Below are positions 14,312 through 23,279 of a DNA stretch of 24,587 bases, in pieces. This DNA comes from Syntrophaceae bacterium UBA6252 (GTDB lineage Bacteria; Desulfobacterota; Syntrophia; Syntrophales; UBA6807), in NCBI GenBank assembly GCA_002441265.1, contig DJVQ01000051.1, forward strand, positions 12,301-36,887, given 5' to 3'. The notes beneath the pieces are model-generated. The model did no database searches. It was given only the letters and a program-made list of their open reading frames with translations, and was not told where the DNA came from. A program made the translations under genes and the position numbers. The stretch's first letter is position 1; every line of letters starts with the position of its first letter.

Positions 14312-16990
14312 ATGGACAAGGAAAGGTTAAGCAAGTCGTATGAGCCCCGCGAAGTGGAGGCCCGATGGTACCCTTACTGGAAGGAGTCGGGATTTTTCCA
14401 CGGCGAGGACAGAAGTGACCGGAAACCTTACTCGATCGTCATCCCCCCGCCCAACGTGACGGGAATGCTCCACATGGGGCACGCCCTGAACAACACCCTT
14501 CAGGACATCATCATCCGGTACCGCCGCATGCAGGGATACAACGCCATGTGGATGCCCGGTACGGACCACGCGGGGATCGCCACGCAGAACGTGGTGGAAC
14601 AGGATCTCTCCAGAAAGGGTCAGACCCGGCACGACCTGGGAAGGGAAAAATTCATCGAAAAAGTCTGGGAGTGGAGGGAAAAATACGGCGGCATCATCCT
14701 CAACCAGCTCGAGAAACTGGGATGCTCCTGCGACTGGGAACGGGAGCGGTTCACCATGGACGAGGGGCTGTCCCGGGCCGTGCGGGAGGTCTTCGTGCGC
14801 CTGTACCGGGACGACCTGGTCTACCGCGGGGATTACATCGTGAACTGGTGCCCCCGCTGCCACACGGCCATTTCCGACCTCGAGGTGGAATACGAGGAGG
14901 AAAAGGGAGGGCTCTGGTACATCCGGTATCCCTATGCGGACGGAACGGGCGAGGTGGTGGTGGCGACGACACGGCCGGAGACCATGCTGGGCGACACGGC
15001 GGTGGCGGTGAATCCGGGCGACGCCCGGTACCGGGACATGGTCGGGAAGATGGTGATCCTGCCTCTCGTGATGAAGGAAATTCCCATCATCGCCGACGAC
15101 TATGTTTCCATCGAATTCGGGACGGGGGCCGTGAAGATCACCCCCTCCTGCGATCCCAACGACTTCGCCATGGCCCAGCGGCATGACATCGATACGGTCA
15201 TCATCATGGACGGGAGCGCGGTGATCAACGAGAACGGCGGCCCCTACCGGGGGCAGGACCGGTTCACCGCCAGGAAGAACGTCATCGAGGACCTGAAGAA
15301 AGGGAACTACCTCATCAAGGAGGAGCCTTACACCCACAACGTCGGACGCTGCTACCGGTGCAAGACCATCATCGAGCCCGCGATCTCCAAGCAATGGTTC
15401 GTCCGGGTGAAGCCCCTCGCAAAGGCCGCTACGGCGGCGGTGATCAAGGGCAAGACCCGGATCGTCCCGAAGATGTGGGAAGGGACGTACTTCGACTGGA
15501 TGGAAAACATCCGGGACTGGTGCATTTCCAGGCAGATCTGGTGGGGGCACCGGATCCCGGTCTGGTATTGCGACGACTGCGGGGAGATGACCGTCGCCAC
15601 CGACACGCCCGAAGCCTGCGCCCATTGCAAGGGAACGGCCCTGCGGCAGGAGGAGGACGTCCTCGACACCTGGTTCAGCTCCGCCCTGTGGCCTTTTTCC
15701 ACCCTGGGCTGGCCCGACGATACGGAGGCCCTCAAGACGTTCTACCCCACCTCGCTTCTCGTCACGGGCTTCGACATCCTGTTCTTCTGGGTGGCCCGGA
15801 TGATGATGATGGGCCTTTACGTCATGAAGGAGGTCCCGTTCCGGGACGTCTATCTCCACGCCCTCGTCCGGGACGAACAGGGCGACAAGATGAGCAAGTC
15901 CAAGGGGAACATCATCGACCCCCTGAAGATGATCGACAAGTTCGGCGCCGACGCCTTCCGGTTCACCCTGGCGGCCTTCACCGCCCAGGGCAGGGACGTC
16001 CGGATGTCGGAAGACCGGATCGAGGGATACCGGAACTTCGTCAACAAGATCTGGAACGCCGCCCGGTTCTCCCTCATGAACCTGCCCGAGGCGGACAGCA
16101 GCGCCCCGCCCGTCCCACCCGCAAAAGAGGACGCGGGGATCTTCGACCGGTGGATCCTGGACCGGATGAACCGGACCGTTTCGGAGGTCGTCCGCCAGCT
16201 TGACGATTACCGGTTCAACGACGCGGCTTCCGCCCTGTACCAGTTCGTCTGGCATGAGTTCTGCGACTGGTACCTGGAATGGATCAAGCCGGTTCTCTAC
16301 GGCAAGGGGAAGGAAAAGGACAAAAAGGCTGCCCAGGATACCCTGAGGACGGTTCTCGTGACCTCCCTCAAGCTGCTCCAGCCGTTCATGCCCTACGTGA
16401 CGGAGGAGATCTATCAGAAGGTGGTTCCCGGCGCCGGTTCCATCATGGTCAGCCCCTTTCCCGAGGAGGACGGTGGGCTTGCCGACGAGAAGGCCGTCGC
16501 CGACGTGGCCCTCCTCCAGGGAATCGTCACGGCCGTCCGGAACATCCGGGGCGAGGTGAACCTGCCGCCCTCAAAAAAACTCCGGGTCCGCGTCCTCGCC
16601 TCCGACGAAGGGGCCTTCGACGTGGTGCATGCCGCGGTTTCCCAGCTGGCGGACCTGGCGAACCTCGAATCCCTCGAACTGGTGCGGGAAATGAAGGACG
16701 AGCCGAAGAAGGTGGCCGCGGGGGTGGCCGGCCCGGTGAAGGTCTATGTGTTCCTGGAGGGAATGATCGATTTTTCCGTGGAAAAGGCGCGCCTGGAAAA
16801 GGACATTGCCAAAATCGCCAGGGATCTCCAGTTCGTCTCCCGGAAACTGGCCAACCGGGATTTCCGTGAAAAGGCGTCTCCCGAGGTGGTGCAAAAGGAG
16901 GAGGATAAGTTCAGCAGCCTCCGGAACAGGAACGAAATCCTCGAAAAAGCGTTGAATCATCTCCGGGAATGGGAGAAATCGGGAGAATGA
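14312..16990 (+). CDS. valS: Valine--tRNA ligase
   Basis: Charges tRNA-Val with valine and hydrolyses mischarged threonine. The 892-residue class I synthetase has the usual length. The signature IPPPNVTGMLHMGHAL holds the HIGH-type motif HMGH at 54-57, and KMSKS is at 526-530. The editing domain lies between them (TTRPETMLGDTAVAVNP, GTGAVKITPSCDPNDF). Cysteine pairs CPRCH, CYRCK, CDDCG and CAHCKG suggest bound zinc. The C-terminal 65 or so residues (VEKARLEKDIAKIARDLQFV and on) form the tRNA-binding coiled coil. GGAGAG at 14299-14304 sets the ATG at 14312 and excludes an upstream in-frame codon at 14264 that lies inside the hairpin. The stop overlaps nadC as ATGA. Confidence 0.98.
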   Translation: MDKERLSKSYEPREVEARWYPYWKESGFFHGEDRSDRKPYSIVIPPPNVTGMLHMGHALNNTLQDIIIRYRRMQGYNAMWMPGTDHAGIATQNVVEQDLSRKGQTRHDLGREKFIEKVWEWREKYGGIILNQLEKLGCSCDWERERFTMDEGLSRAVREVFVRLYRDDLVYRGDYIVNWCPRCHTAISDLEVEYEEEKGGLWYIRYPYADGTGEVVVATTRPETMLGDTAVAVNPGDARYRDMVGKMVILPLVMKEIPIIADDYVSIEFGTGAVKITPSCDPNDFAMAQRHDIDTVIIMDGSAVINENGGPYRGQDRFTARKNVIEDLKKGNYLIKEEPYTHNVGRCYRCKTIIEPAISKQWFVRVKPLAKAATAAVIKGKTRIVPKMWEGTYFDWMENIRDWCISRQIWWGHRIPVWYCDDCGEMTVATDTPEACAHCKGTALRQEEDVLDTWFSSALWPFSTLGWPDDTEALKTFYPTSLLVTGFDILFFWVARMMMMGLYVMKEVPFRDVYLHALVRDEQGDKMSKSKGNIIDPLKMIDKFGADAFRFTLAAFTAQGRDVRMSEDRIEGYRNFVNKIWNAARFSLMNLPEADSSAPPVPPAKEDAGIFDRWILDRMNRTVSEVVRQLDDYRFNDAASALYQFVWHEFCDWYLEWIKPVLYGKGKEKDKKAAQDTLRTVLVTSLKLLQPFMPYVTEEIYQKVVPGAGSIMVSPFPEEDGGLADEKAVADVALLQGIVTAVRNIRGEVNLPPSKKLRVRVLASDEGAFDVVHAAVSQLADLANLESLELVREMKDEPKKVAAGVAGPVKVYVFLEGMIDFSVEKARLEKDIAKIARDLQFVSRKLANRDFREKASPEVVQKEEDKFSSLRNRNEILEKALNHLREWEKSGE

Positions 16991-17841
16991 GCGAAGGGTG
17001 GAACCCGGGGCTTGAACGGCTGATCCTCACGGCGCTCGAGGAGGACGCCGGGACGGGGGACGTCACGACGCTGTGCTGCCTGAACGGGCGGGAAGAGGCA
17101 TCGGCCGAGGTCACGGCGAAGGAAGACATGGTCGTCGCGGGGCTCGCCGTGTTCGAGAAGGTGTTCCTTCTCGTCGATCCCCTCCTTCGTTTCGAGGCCC
17201 CCGGGAAAGACGGTGAAGCGGTCCGTGCCGGGCAGGTCGTATCTTCCATTAGTGGAAACGCCGCCTCCATTCTCCTGGCCGAACGGACGGCCCTTAATTT
17301 CTTCCAGCGGATGAGCGGAATCGCCACCCTGACGCGGCGCTACGTGGACTGTGTCGCGGGAACGGGTGCGCGGATCCTGGACACGAGAAAGACCGTCCCG
17401 GGGCACCGGGTCCTGGACAAGTACGCCGTCCGGACGGGAGGCGGCGTGAATCACCGTTCCGGGCTCTCCGGGGGGGTTCTCATCAAGGACAATCACATCA
17501 GGGCCGCCGGAGGCGTCACCGCCGCCGTCCGGCGCTGCGTCGAAAGGGTTTCCCATACATTCCGGATCGAGGTGGAAACCCGGACCATCCAGGAGGTGCG
17601 CGAGGCTCTGGCGGCCGGCGCCGGCATGATCCTTCTGGACAACATGCCCGTCGATCGCATTCGGGAGGCCGTCATGCTCGTGGACCGAAAGGTGCCTCTC
17701 GAGGCCTCCGGCGGCGTGACCCTAGAAAATGTCAGGGAAATCGCCGAGACCGGGGTGGATTTCATCTCCGTCGGCGCCCTGACCCACTCGGCCAGGGCCG
17801 CGGACATCTCCTTGAACCTGGTTCGCTGCGGGGCCTCGTAG
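16987..17841 (+). CDS. nadC: Nicotinate-nucleotide pyrophosphorylase (carboxylating)
   Basis: Converts quinolinate and PRPP to nicotinate mononucleotide, CO2 and pyrophosphate in de novo NAD synthesis. The 284-residue protein shows EDAGTGDVTT at 19-28, ERTALNFFQRMSGIAT at 99-114, the substrate-binding run DTRKTVPGHRVLDKYAV from residue 132 and GGGVNHRSGLSGGVLIKDNH to residue 170, then IEVETRT, ILLDNM and EASGGV. The ATG at 16987 overlaps the valS stop codon, which suggests translational coupling. An in-frame ATG at 16969 would lie inside valS and is less likely. nadA and nadB are not in the window. Confidence 0.97.
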   Translation: MSEGWNPGLERLILTALEEDAGTGDVTTLCCLNGREEASAEVTAKEDMVVAGLAVFEKVFLLVDPLLRFEAPGKDGEAVRAGQVVSSISGNAASILLAERTALNFFQRMSGIATLTRRYVDCVAGTGARILDTRKTVPGHRVLDKYAVRTGGGVNHRSGLSGGVLIKDNHIRAAGGVTAAVRRCVERVSHTFRIEVETRTIQEVREALAAGAGMILLDNMPVDRIREAVMLVDRKVPLEASGGVTLENVREIAETGVDFISVGALTHSARAADISLNLVRCGAS

Positions 17842-17858
17842 ACGGTCGGGTAGCCGCC

Positions 17859-18644
17859 ATGGACAGGGAAGATTGGGGAAATTTCGCCGTATCGGGATGG
17901 CTTGGAAGGTCCGTCACGTTCCTTCCGGAAGTGGATTCCACGAACCTCCGTCTTGCCGAGCTGGCAGCCCGGGGCGCCCTCGAGGGAACGGCGCTCATCG
18001 CCGACTGCCAGACCCGGGGACGGGGCCGCCTGGGCCGGATCTGGCAATCCCCCCCCGGCCGAAACCTGTACGTTTCCTTCCTGCTGAGACCGGACCTCCC
18101 GCCGGAGCGGGCGCCTCAGATCACGCTCGTCGCCGGTGTGGCCGTCGCCGAACTCCTGTCCCGATACTGCCCCCGCGTCACCACCCTGAAATGGCCCAAC
18201 GACGTCCTGATCGGAGGAAGGAAGGTCTGCGGGATTCTCACGGAGATGCGGACCCGGGGGGGCCGCGTCGATTCGATCGTCGTGGGGATCGGGGTCAATC
18301 TCAACATGGAGAAGGGGGAATTTCACGAGGATTTCCGGGAAACGTCCACATCCCTCCGGGAGGAGACGGGGCGGTCGGTGGACCGGAAAACGTTCGCCCG
18401 TTCCCTCCTCGCGAACCTGGAGGCGTGGTGCGACCGGTACCGGACGGAGGGGTTTCCCCCGGTCCGCGAGCGATGGCTTTCCCTCTCCAGGATCGTCGGG
18501 AAGACCATTTCCACGGGACACGGAGAGGAGACGGTTCGGGGCCGCGTTCTCGACATGGACGCCTCCGGGGCCCTGGTGTTCGAAAACGAAGGGGGACGGG
18601 TTCATACCCTTCATGCCGGCGAGATTACGCTGGAGGATTATTGA
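17859..18644 (+). CDS. birA: Biotin--[acetyl-CoA-carboxylase] ligase, no HTH domain
   Basis: Attaches biotin through biotinyl-AMP to the carrier lysine of biotin-dependent carboxylases. The 261-residue protein carries the biotin and ATP loop GRGRLGRIWQSPPGRNLYVSFLL from residue 54 and KWPNDVLIGGRKVCGIL at 111-127, followed by VVGIGVNLN and the small C-terminal domain. It starts with the catalytic domain almost at once, so the DNA-binding helix-turn-helix of E. coli BirA is absent; it is a monofunctional ligase that should not repress biotin genes. It follows nadC by 17 bases with only a weak ribosome site and is probably in the same transcript. Confidence 0.95.
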   Translation: MDREDWGNFAVSGWLGRSVTFLPEVDSTNLRLAELAARGALEGTALIADCQTRGRGRLGRIWQSPPGRNLYVSFLLRPDLPPERAPQITLVAGVAVAELLSRYCPRVTTLKWPNDVLIGGRKVCGILTEMRTRGGRVDSIVVGIGVNLNMEKGEFHEDFRETSTSLREETGRSVDRKTFARSLLANLEAWCDRYRTEGFPPVRERWLSLSRIVGKTISTGHGEETVRGRVLDMDASGALVFENEGGRVHTLHAGEITLEDY

Positions 18645-18649
18645 AGGAT

Positions 18650-18680
18650 CCGGGACCGGCGACAACCGGAATCCCGGTTT
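18650..18680 (+). promoter_or_regulatory. GC-rich hairpin between birA and coaX
   Basis: CCGGGA-CCGG at 18650-18659 pairs with CCGG and, after a two-base bulge, TCCCGG at 18666-18677, around the loop CGACAA. Only TTT follows directly, then a mixed AT-rich tract. It could be a weak terminator or attenuator that reduces coaX expression relative to upstream genes. Confidence 0.4.
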
Positions 18681-18712
18681 GAGACTTTATCTTCATTGAC
18701 GGGAGAAAACCT

Positions 18713-19495
18713 ATGCTGCTGGTCATCGACGTGGGAAATTCCAATACGGTGGTGGGCCTCTATCGGGGCGAAACGCTTCTCCACGACTGGAGGATCCGGA
18801 CGGTGGCGAACCATACCGTGGACGAATACGGGATCAAGATCCTGAATCTGTGCAGCGTTTCCAACGTGGACTACGGTAAGATCAAGGACATCATCATTTC
18901 CTGTGTCGTCCCCCCGATGCTGAACATCCTGGAACCTCTGTGCGAGAAGTATTTCAAAAAACGTCCCCTCATCGTGGGGCCCGGGATCAAGACGGGAATG
19001 CCTATTTTCTACGACAACCCCAAGGAAGTGGGGGCCGACCGGATCGTGAACGCCGTGGCGGCCCACGAAAAATACGGGGGGGAACTGATCGTCGTGGACT
19101 TCGGAACGGCGACCACCTTCGATTCGGTGAGCGCCAGGGGGGAGTACATGGGAGGGTGCATCGCCCCGGGGATGGCCATCGCCTCGGAGGCGCTCTTCGT
19201 CCGGGCTTCCAAACTGCCCCGGGTCGAGTTCAGCCGGCCCCGCTGGATCATCGCCAAGGACACCGTTTCCAGCATGCAGGCGGGAATCGTGTACGGCTAT
19301 GCCGGCCTCGTGGACGGCATCGTCGAGCGGATGAAGAACGAAATCCGGAAGGAGGTCCGGGTCATCGCCACGGGCGGCCTCGCCAGGACCATCGCACCGG
19401 AGACGCGGACCATCGACGTGGTCGACGAAATCCTCACCCTCGACGGTCTGAGAATGATCTATGAACGGAACGTCCCGGCGGGGGGCCGGCAGTAG
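18713..19495 (+). CDS. coaX: Type III pantothenate kinase
   Basis: Phosphorylates pantothenate, the first step of coenzyme A synthesis; the CoaX type is not inhibited by CoA and needs a monovalent cation. The 260-residue ASKHA-fold protein has DVGNSNTVVGLY at 6-17 (phosphate loop), GPGIKTGMPI from residue 89, GADRIVNAVAAHEKYGG at 107-123 with the catalytic aspartate, VDFGTATTFD at 128-137, GGCIAPGM and ATGGLA. GGGAG at 18701-18705 lies seven bases before the ATG. birA-coaX adjacency is common, and a BirA-CoaX fusion exists in some bacteria; here they are separate genes. The stop lies 14 bases from the convergent end of trmFO. Confidence 0.97.
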   Translation: MLLVIDVGNSNTVVGLYRGETLLHDWRIRTVANHTVDEYGIKILNLCSVSNVDYGKIKDIIISCVVPPMLNILEPLCEKYFKKRPLIVGPGIKTGMPIFYDNPKEVGADRIVNAVAAHEKYGGELIVVDFGTATTFDSVSARGEYMGGCIAPGMAIASEALFVRASKLPRVEFSRPRWIIAKDTVSSMQAGIVYGYAGLVDGIVERMKNEIRKEVRVIATGGLARTIAPETRTIDVVDEILTLDGLRMIYERNVPAGGRQ

Positions 19496-19509
19496 GACTG
19501 AGACCGTCC

Positions 19510-20859
19510 TCAGAGGTCGGACGGGCCGGTCAGCCCGGCCTCGTCCATCCAGTCCGCCAGGTCCTTCAGGGCGCGGTCGGCGTACCGGCTTCCCCGGAGC
19601 TTCTTCGGCACCCTGCCCGGCAGGGGGTCGAAGAGCCCGAAATTGACGTTCATGGGCTGGAAATCCGGCGGAGACTCCCCGGTCACATGGCGGACGAGGG
19701 CCCCCAGGGCCGTCGTTCCCGGAGGGGGATCGAAGGGCTTTCCCTCCACGAAGAAAGACGCGCTCATTCCCGCGATCAGGCCCGAGGCGGCCGACTCCAC
19801 GTATCCTTCCACCCCGGTGATCTGGCCTGCGAAAAAAAGGTCCCGGCGGCCTCGGAACTGCATGGAGGGGAGGAGGAGCGACGGCGCGTGGATGAACGTG
19901 TTCCGGTGAATGCTTCCGTAACGGGCGAACTCGGCCTTTTCCAGGCCGGGCACGAGGCGGAAGATCCTTTCCTGATCGGGCCGGGCGAGCTTGGTCTGAA
20001 ATCCCACGAGATTGTACAGGGTCCCTTCCCGGTTTTCCATCCGAAGCTGGAGGACGGCATAGGGCTGCCGCCCGGTCGCCGGGTCCGTGAGGCCCACCGG
20101 TTTCATGGGCCCGAACCGCAGGGTGTCCCGCCCGCGGCGGGCCATGATCTCCACGGGAAGGCATCCTTCGAAGTATTTCGGCTCCTCGAACTCCCGGAGG
20201 GGCACTTCCCTCCCGGAAAGGAGGGCGTCGAAGAACCGGCCGTACTCCTCTTCCGAGAGGGGACAGTTCAGATAATCCCCTTCGTCCGTCCCGTACCGGG
20301 AGGCCCGGAACACTTTGCCGCGATCGATCGAATCGGCCAGGACGATGGGGGAGATGGCGTCGTAGAAATAGAGCCGCTCCTTTCCGGTGAGGCCGGCGAT
20401 GTCGTCGGCCAGGGCGTCGGACGTGAGCGGCCCGGAGGCGACGACGACCGTCCCCTCGCCGGGGATCCGCCCGATCTCTTCGCGGACGATCCTGAGGGAG
20501 GAACGGCCGGCAAGGGCGTTCTCGATGTACCGGGAGAAAAGGACCCGGTCCACCGCGAGGGCCTTGCCCGCCGGCACGGCGGTCCGGTCCGCCGCTTCCA
20601 TGATCAGGGAGCCCGCGCGCCGCATCTCCTCCTTCAGAAGACCCACGGCGCTCGATCGTTCGGCCGATCGCAGGGAGTTGCTGCAGACCAGTTCCGCCAG
20701 GAAAGGGGACTGGTGGGCGGGGGAGTACCGCAGGGGCTTCATCTCGAAGAGGGTCACCGGAATTCCCCTGCCCGTGAGAATCCAGGCGGCTTCGCATCCC
20801 GCGAGGCCCCCTCCGATGACGGAGACCCGGTCCGCGGGGAACGCCTCGGCCGAAATCAT
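19510..20859 (-). CDS. trmFO: FAD/folate-dependent tRNA (uracil-54-C5)-methyltransferase
   Basis: Makes m5U54 in the tRNA T-loop using methylenetetrahydrofolate and reduced FAD rather than SAM. The 449-residue protein has the N-terminal FAD loop GGGLAGCEAAW at 16-26, VCSNSLRS with Cys59, YFEGCLPVE with Cys233, DTLRFGPMKPVGL, SIHRNTFI and FFAGQITGVEGYVES. The two cysteines fit the catalytic pair reported for B. subtilis TrmFO. The ATG at 20859 overlaps the topA stop (ATGA). An upstream in-frame extension to 20901 lies in topA and is not conserved. It is the last gene of the minus-strand set. Confidence 0.97.
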   Translation of the reverse strand: MISAEAFPADRVSVIGGGLAGCEAAWILTGRGIPVTLFEMKPLRYSPAHQSPFLAELVCSNSLRSAERSSAVGLLKEEMRRAGSLIMEAADRTAVPAGKALAVDRVLFSRYIENALAGRSSLRIVREEIGRIPGEGTVVVASGPLTSDALADDIAGLTGKERLYFYDAISPIVLADSIDRGKVFRASRYGTDEGDYLNCPLSEEEYGRFFDALLSGREVPLREFEEPKYFEGCLPVEIMARRGRDTLRFGPMKPVGLTDPATGRQPYAVLQLRMENREGTLYNLVGFQTKLARPDQERIFRLVPGLEKAEFARYGSIHRNTFIHAPSLLLPSMQFRGRRDLFFAGQITGVEGYVESAASGLIAGMSASFFVEGKPFDPPPGTTALGALVRHVTGESPPDFQPMNVNFGLFDPLPGRVPKKLRGSRYADRALKDLADWMDEAGLTGPSDL

Positions 20860-23279
20860 GACGGCGATTCTCCGGACTCCCCGTCCTTCCGGTAGCCGCA
20901 CCCCTCATTCGGGCAGCCCAGCCAGGGTTCCTTCCCCCGGGCCGTGTTCTCGACGAGGAAGGGATGGCCGCACCGCGGGCATGCCTCGGGCACCGGCCTT
21001 TTCCAAAGGGTGTACTTGCATTCGGGGTAGCGGGAACAGGCGTAGAAACGCCTTCCCTGCTTGGTTCTTCGTTCCGCGAGCTCCCCGGTGCAGCCCTCCT
21101 CGGGACACCGGACCCCCGTGGGGAGCGGGCGGATCGTTTTGCATTCGGGATAGCCCGAGCAGCCGAGGAACGCTCCGTACCTGCCGCTCCGCAGGATCAT
21201 GGGGCGGCCGCACTTCTCGCACAGGACGCCCGTTTCCTTCGCCTCCTGCGGGGCCGCCGGCTTCGGCATCCCCCTGCCGTCCAGCTTGATCGTCCTCCGG
21301 CATTCGGGGTAGCCGGTGCATCCCAGGAAGGTTCCGAATCTTCCCCGCTTGACCGCCATGGGTTTCCCGCAGAGGTCGCAGACCCTGTCGGTCGTTTCCG
21401 GTTCGGCGGGCCGGATTTCCCCGTTCTCTCCCTCATGGAAGTTCCTGGTGTTTTTGCAGTCGGGATACCGGGAGCACGCGAGGAACCGGCCGTTCTTTCC
21501 CCACTTGATCACCATGGGGCTTCCGCATTTCTCACAGGCCAGGTCGGTCGGCGTTTCCTCTTTTTTCACGTTCCGCATCTGTGACTTGGCTTTTTCCAGC
21601 TCGTCGTGGAACGGGAGGTAGAAGGCCTTGAGCGTTTCCAGGCGGCTCTGTTTGCCTTCCTCGATGGAATCGAGATTCTCCTCCATGGTTGCGGTGAAGG
21701 ACACGTCGAGAATCCGGGGGAAGTTCTTCACGAGAAGCTCGTTGACAAGCGTGCCCAGCTCGGTGGGGTGGAACCGCCGCTCCACCAGTCGGGTGTATTC
21801 CCGCTCCTGGATCGTCGAGAGAATGGCGGCGTAGGTGCTCGGCCGCCCGATGCCCCGTTCCTCCAGTTCCCGGACCAGGGTGGCCTCGGTGAAACGGGGC
21901 GGAGGCTGGGTGAATTTCTGTTCCGACGTCAGCTCCAGGAGGGTCAGCTTTTCCCCCACTGCGACTGGGGGAAGTTTTTTCCCGAATTCGCCGTTTTCCT
22001 CGGCGTCGTCTTTTCCCTCGGTGTACAGGACGGTGAACCCGGGAAATTTCATCACCGATCCCTGGGCGCGGAAGAGATAGGGCCCCGAAGCCGCGTCGAT
22101 GGTGGTCTGGTCGAGGACGGCGGGGTTCATCTGACTTGCCACGAAACGGTTCCAGATGAGCTGGTAGAGGAGGAACTCGTCCCGTCCGAGGTATTTCCGG
22201 ATATCCTGGGGCCGGTACCGGCAGGCGGTGGGCCGGATGGCCTCGTGGGCGTCCTGGGCGTTCTGCCGGTTCTTGTACACTCTCGGCCGTTCGGGAAGAT
22301 AGGAGGGATCGTAGTTATCCCGGATGTATTCCCGGGCCTCCCGGAGGGCTTCGTCGGCGATGCGGACCGAATCGGTTCGCATGTACGTGATGAGTCCGAC
22401 GGGTCCCTCTTCGCCGAGATCCACGCCCTCGTAGAGCCTCTGGGCGAGGGTCATGGTCTTCTTGGCGGAGAACTGGCAGTGCCGGGAGGCCTCCTGCTGC
22501 AGCTTGCTCGTGGTGAACGGGGGCTGCGGGTTCCGCCGGATTTCCTTTGTTTCCAGGGACTGGACGAAGAAGGGGGTTTCCTTCACGATCCTGGTGATTT
22601 CAGACGCCTCTTCGCCGTTGCCGACCCGGATCTTCTTTCCGTCTTTCCGGATCAGTCTCGCATCGAACGGCGGGGGCTGGCTTCCTTCCAGGCGGGCGTT
22701 GAGGTTCCAGTATTCCTCGGAGACGAAACGGCGGATCTCGTCTTCCCTTTCGCAGACGAGGCGGACCGCCACGGACTGGACCCGGCCGGCGCTCAGGCCC
22801 CGTTTCACCTTTTCCCACAGGAGGGGACTGATCTGGTACCCCACAAGACGGTCGAGGATCCTTCTTGCCTTTTGCGCCTCGTACTTGTTGAGGTTCAGTT
22901 CCTCCGGGCGCTTCAGGGACTCGAGGATGGTTTTGCGGGTCAGGTCGTTGAAAAGGACCCGGTAAATTTTCTTCCCCTTCGTTCCGATCTCCTCGGCCAC
23001 ATGCCAGGCGATGGCCTCCCCCTCCCGGTCGGGGTCGGGGGCGAGATAGACGGCGGAGGCACCGGCCGCCGCCTTTTTCAGCTTCATCACGGCGTCCTTC
23101 TTCCCCCGGATGAAGGAATAGGATGGTTCGAATCCGCTGTCGATGTCGATCCCGAGCTTTTTCTCCGGCAGATCCTTGATGTGCCCCATGGTTGCGACAA
23201 CGTCGAATCCCTTGCCGACGTATTTCTTGATGGTTCTCACCTTGGTCGGCGACTCGACAACGATGACCGATTGACTCAT
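20856..23279 (-). CDS. topA: DNA topoisomerase I, type IA
   Basis: Relaxes negative supercoils by single-strand cutting and passage. The 807-residue protein has the TOPRIM domain (VVESPTK with Glu9; PDPDREGEAIAWH with Asp82 and Asp84), GLSAGRVQSVA at 161-171, and the active-site tyrosine Tyr299 in GLITYMRTDS. The core continues with RNAQDAHEAIRPT-like sequence and ERGIGRPSTYA. After about residue 580 come five four-cysteine zinc ribbons (CEKCGSPM, CDLCGKPM, CEKCGRPM, CPEEGC, CPRCGHPF), each paired with a C(S/T)xYPxC-like or CPNEGC half. AAGGAG at 23285-23290 (on the minus strand) lies five bases before the ATG. The start overlaps the dprA stop and the end overlaps trmFO, both as ATGA. Confidence 0.98.
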   Translation of the reverse strand: MSQSVIVVESPTKVRTIKKYVGKGFDVVATMGHIKDLPEKKLGIDIDSGFEPSYSFIRGKKDAVMKLKKAAAGASAVYLAPDPDREGEAIAWHVAEEIGTKGKKIYRVLFNDLTRKTILESLKRPEELNLNKYEAQKARRILDRLVGYQISPLLWEKVKRGLSAGRVQSVAVRLVCEREDEIRRFVSEEYWNLNARLEGSQPPPFDARLIRKDGKKIRVGNGEEASEITRIVKETPFFVQSLETKEIRRNPQPPFTTSKLQQEASRHCQFSAKKTMTLAQRLYEGVDLGEEGPVGLITYMRTDSVRIADEALREAREYIRDNYDPSYLPERPRVYKNRQNAQDAHEAIRPTACRYRPQDIRKYLGRDEFLLYQLIWNRFVASQMNPAVLDQTTIDAASGPYLFRAQGSVMKFPGFTVLYTEGKDDAEENGEFGKKLPPVAVGEKLTLLELTSEQKFTQPPPRFTEATLVRELEERGIGRPSTYAAILSTIQEREYTRLVERRFHPTELGTLVNELLVKNFPRILDVSFTATMEENLDSIEEGKQSRLETLKAFYLPFHDELEKAKSQMRNVKKEETPTDLACEKCGSPMVIKWGKNGRFLACSRYPDCKNTRNFHEGENGEIRPAEPETTDRVCDLCGKPMAVKRGRFGTFLGCTGYPECRRTIKLDGRGMPKPAAPQEAKETGVLCEKCGRPMILRSGRYGAFLGCSGYPECKTIRPLPTGVRCPEEGCTGELAERRTKQGRRFYACSRYPECKYTLWKRPVPEACPRCGHPFLVENTARGKEPWLGCPNEGCGYRKDGESGESPS

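Noticed and set aside
14327..16255. Minus-strand open frame of 642 codons opposite valS
   Set aside because: It mirrors valS coding periodicity and has no motifs; valS is certain on the plus strand.
18650..18680. Firm call of a terminator between birA and coaX
   Set aside because: The hairpin is good but only three T residues follow directly, so I list it only as a regulatory hairpin.
19496..19509. Bidirectional terminator between coaX and trmFO
   Set aside because: The gap is 14 bases and only a five-base-pair stem (CTGAG / CTCAG) reaching into trmFO is visible, without T-runs on either strand.
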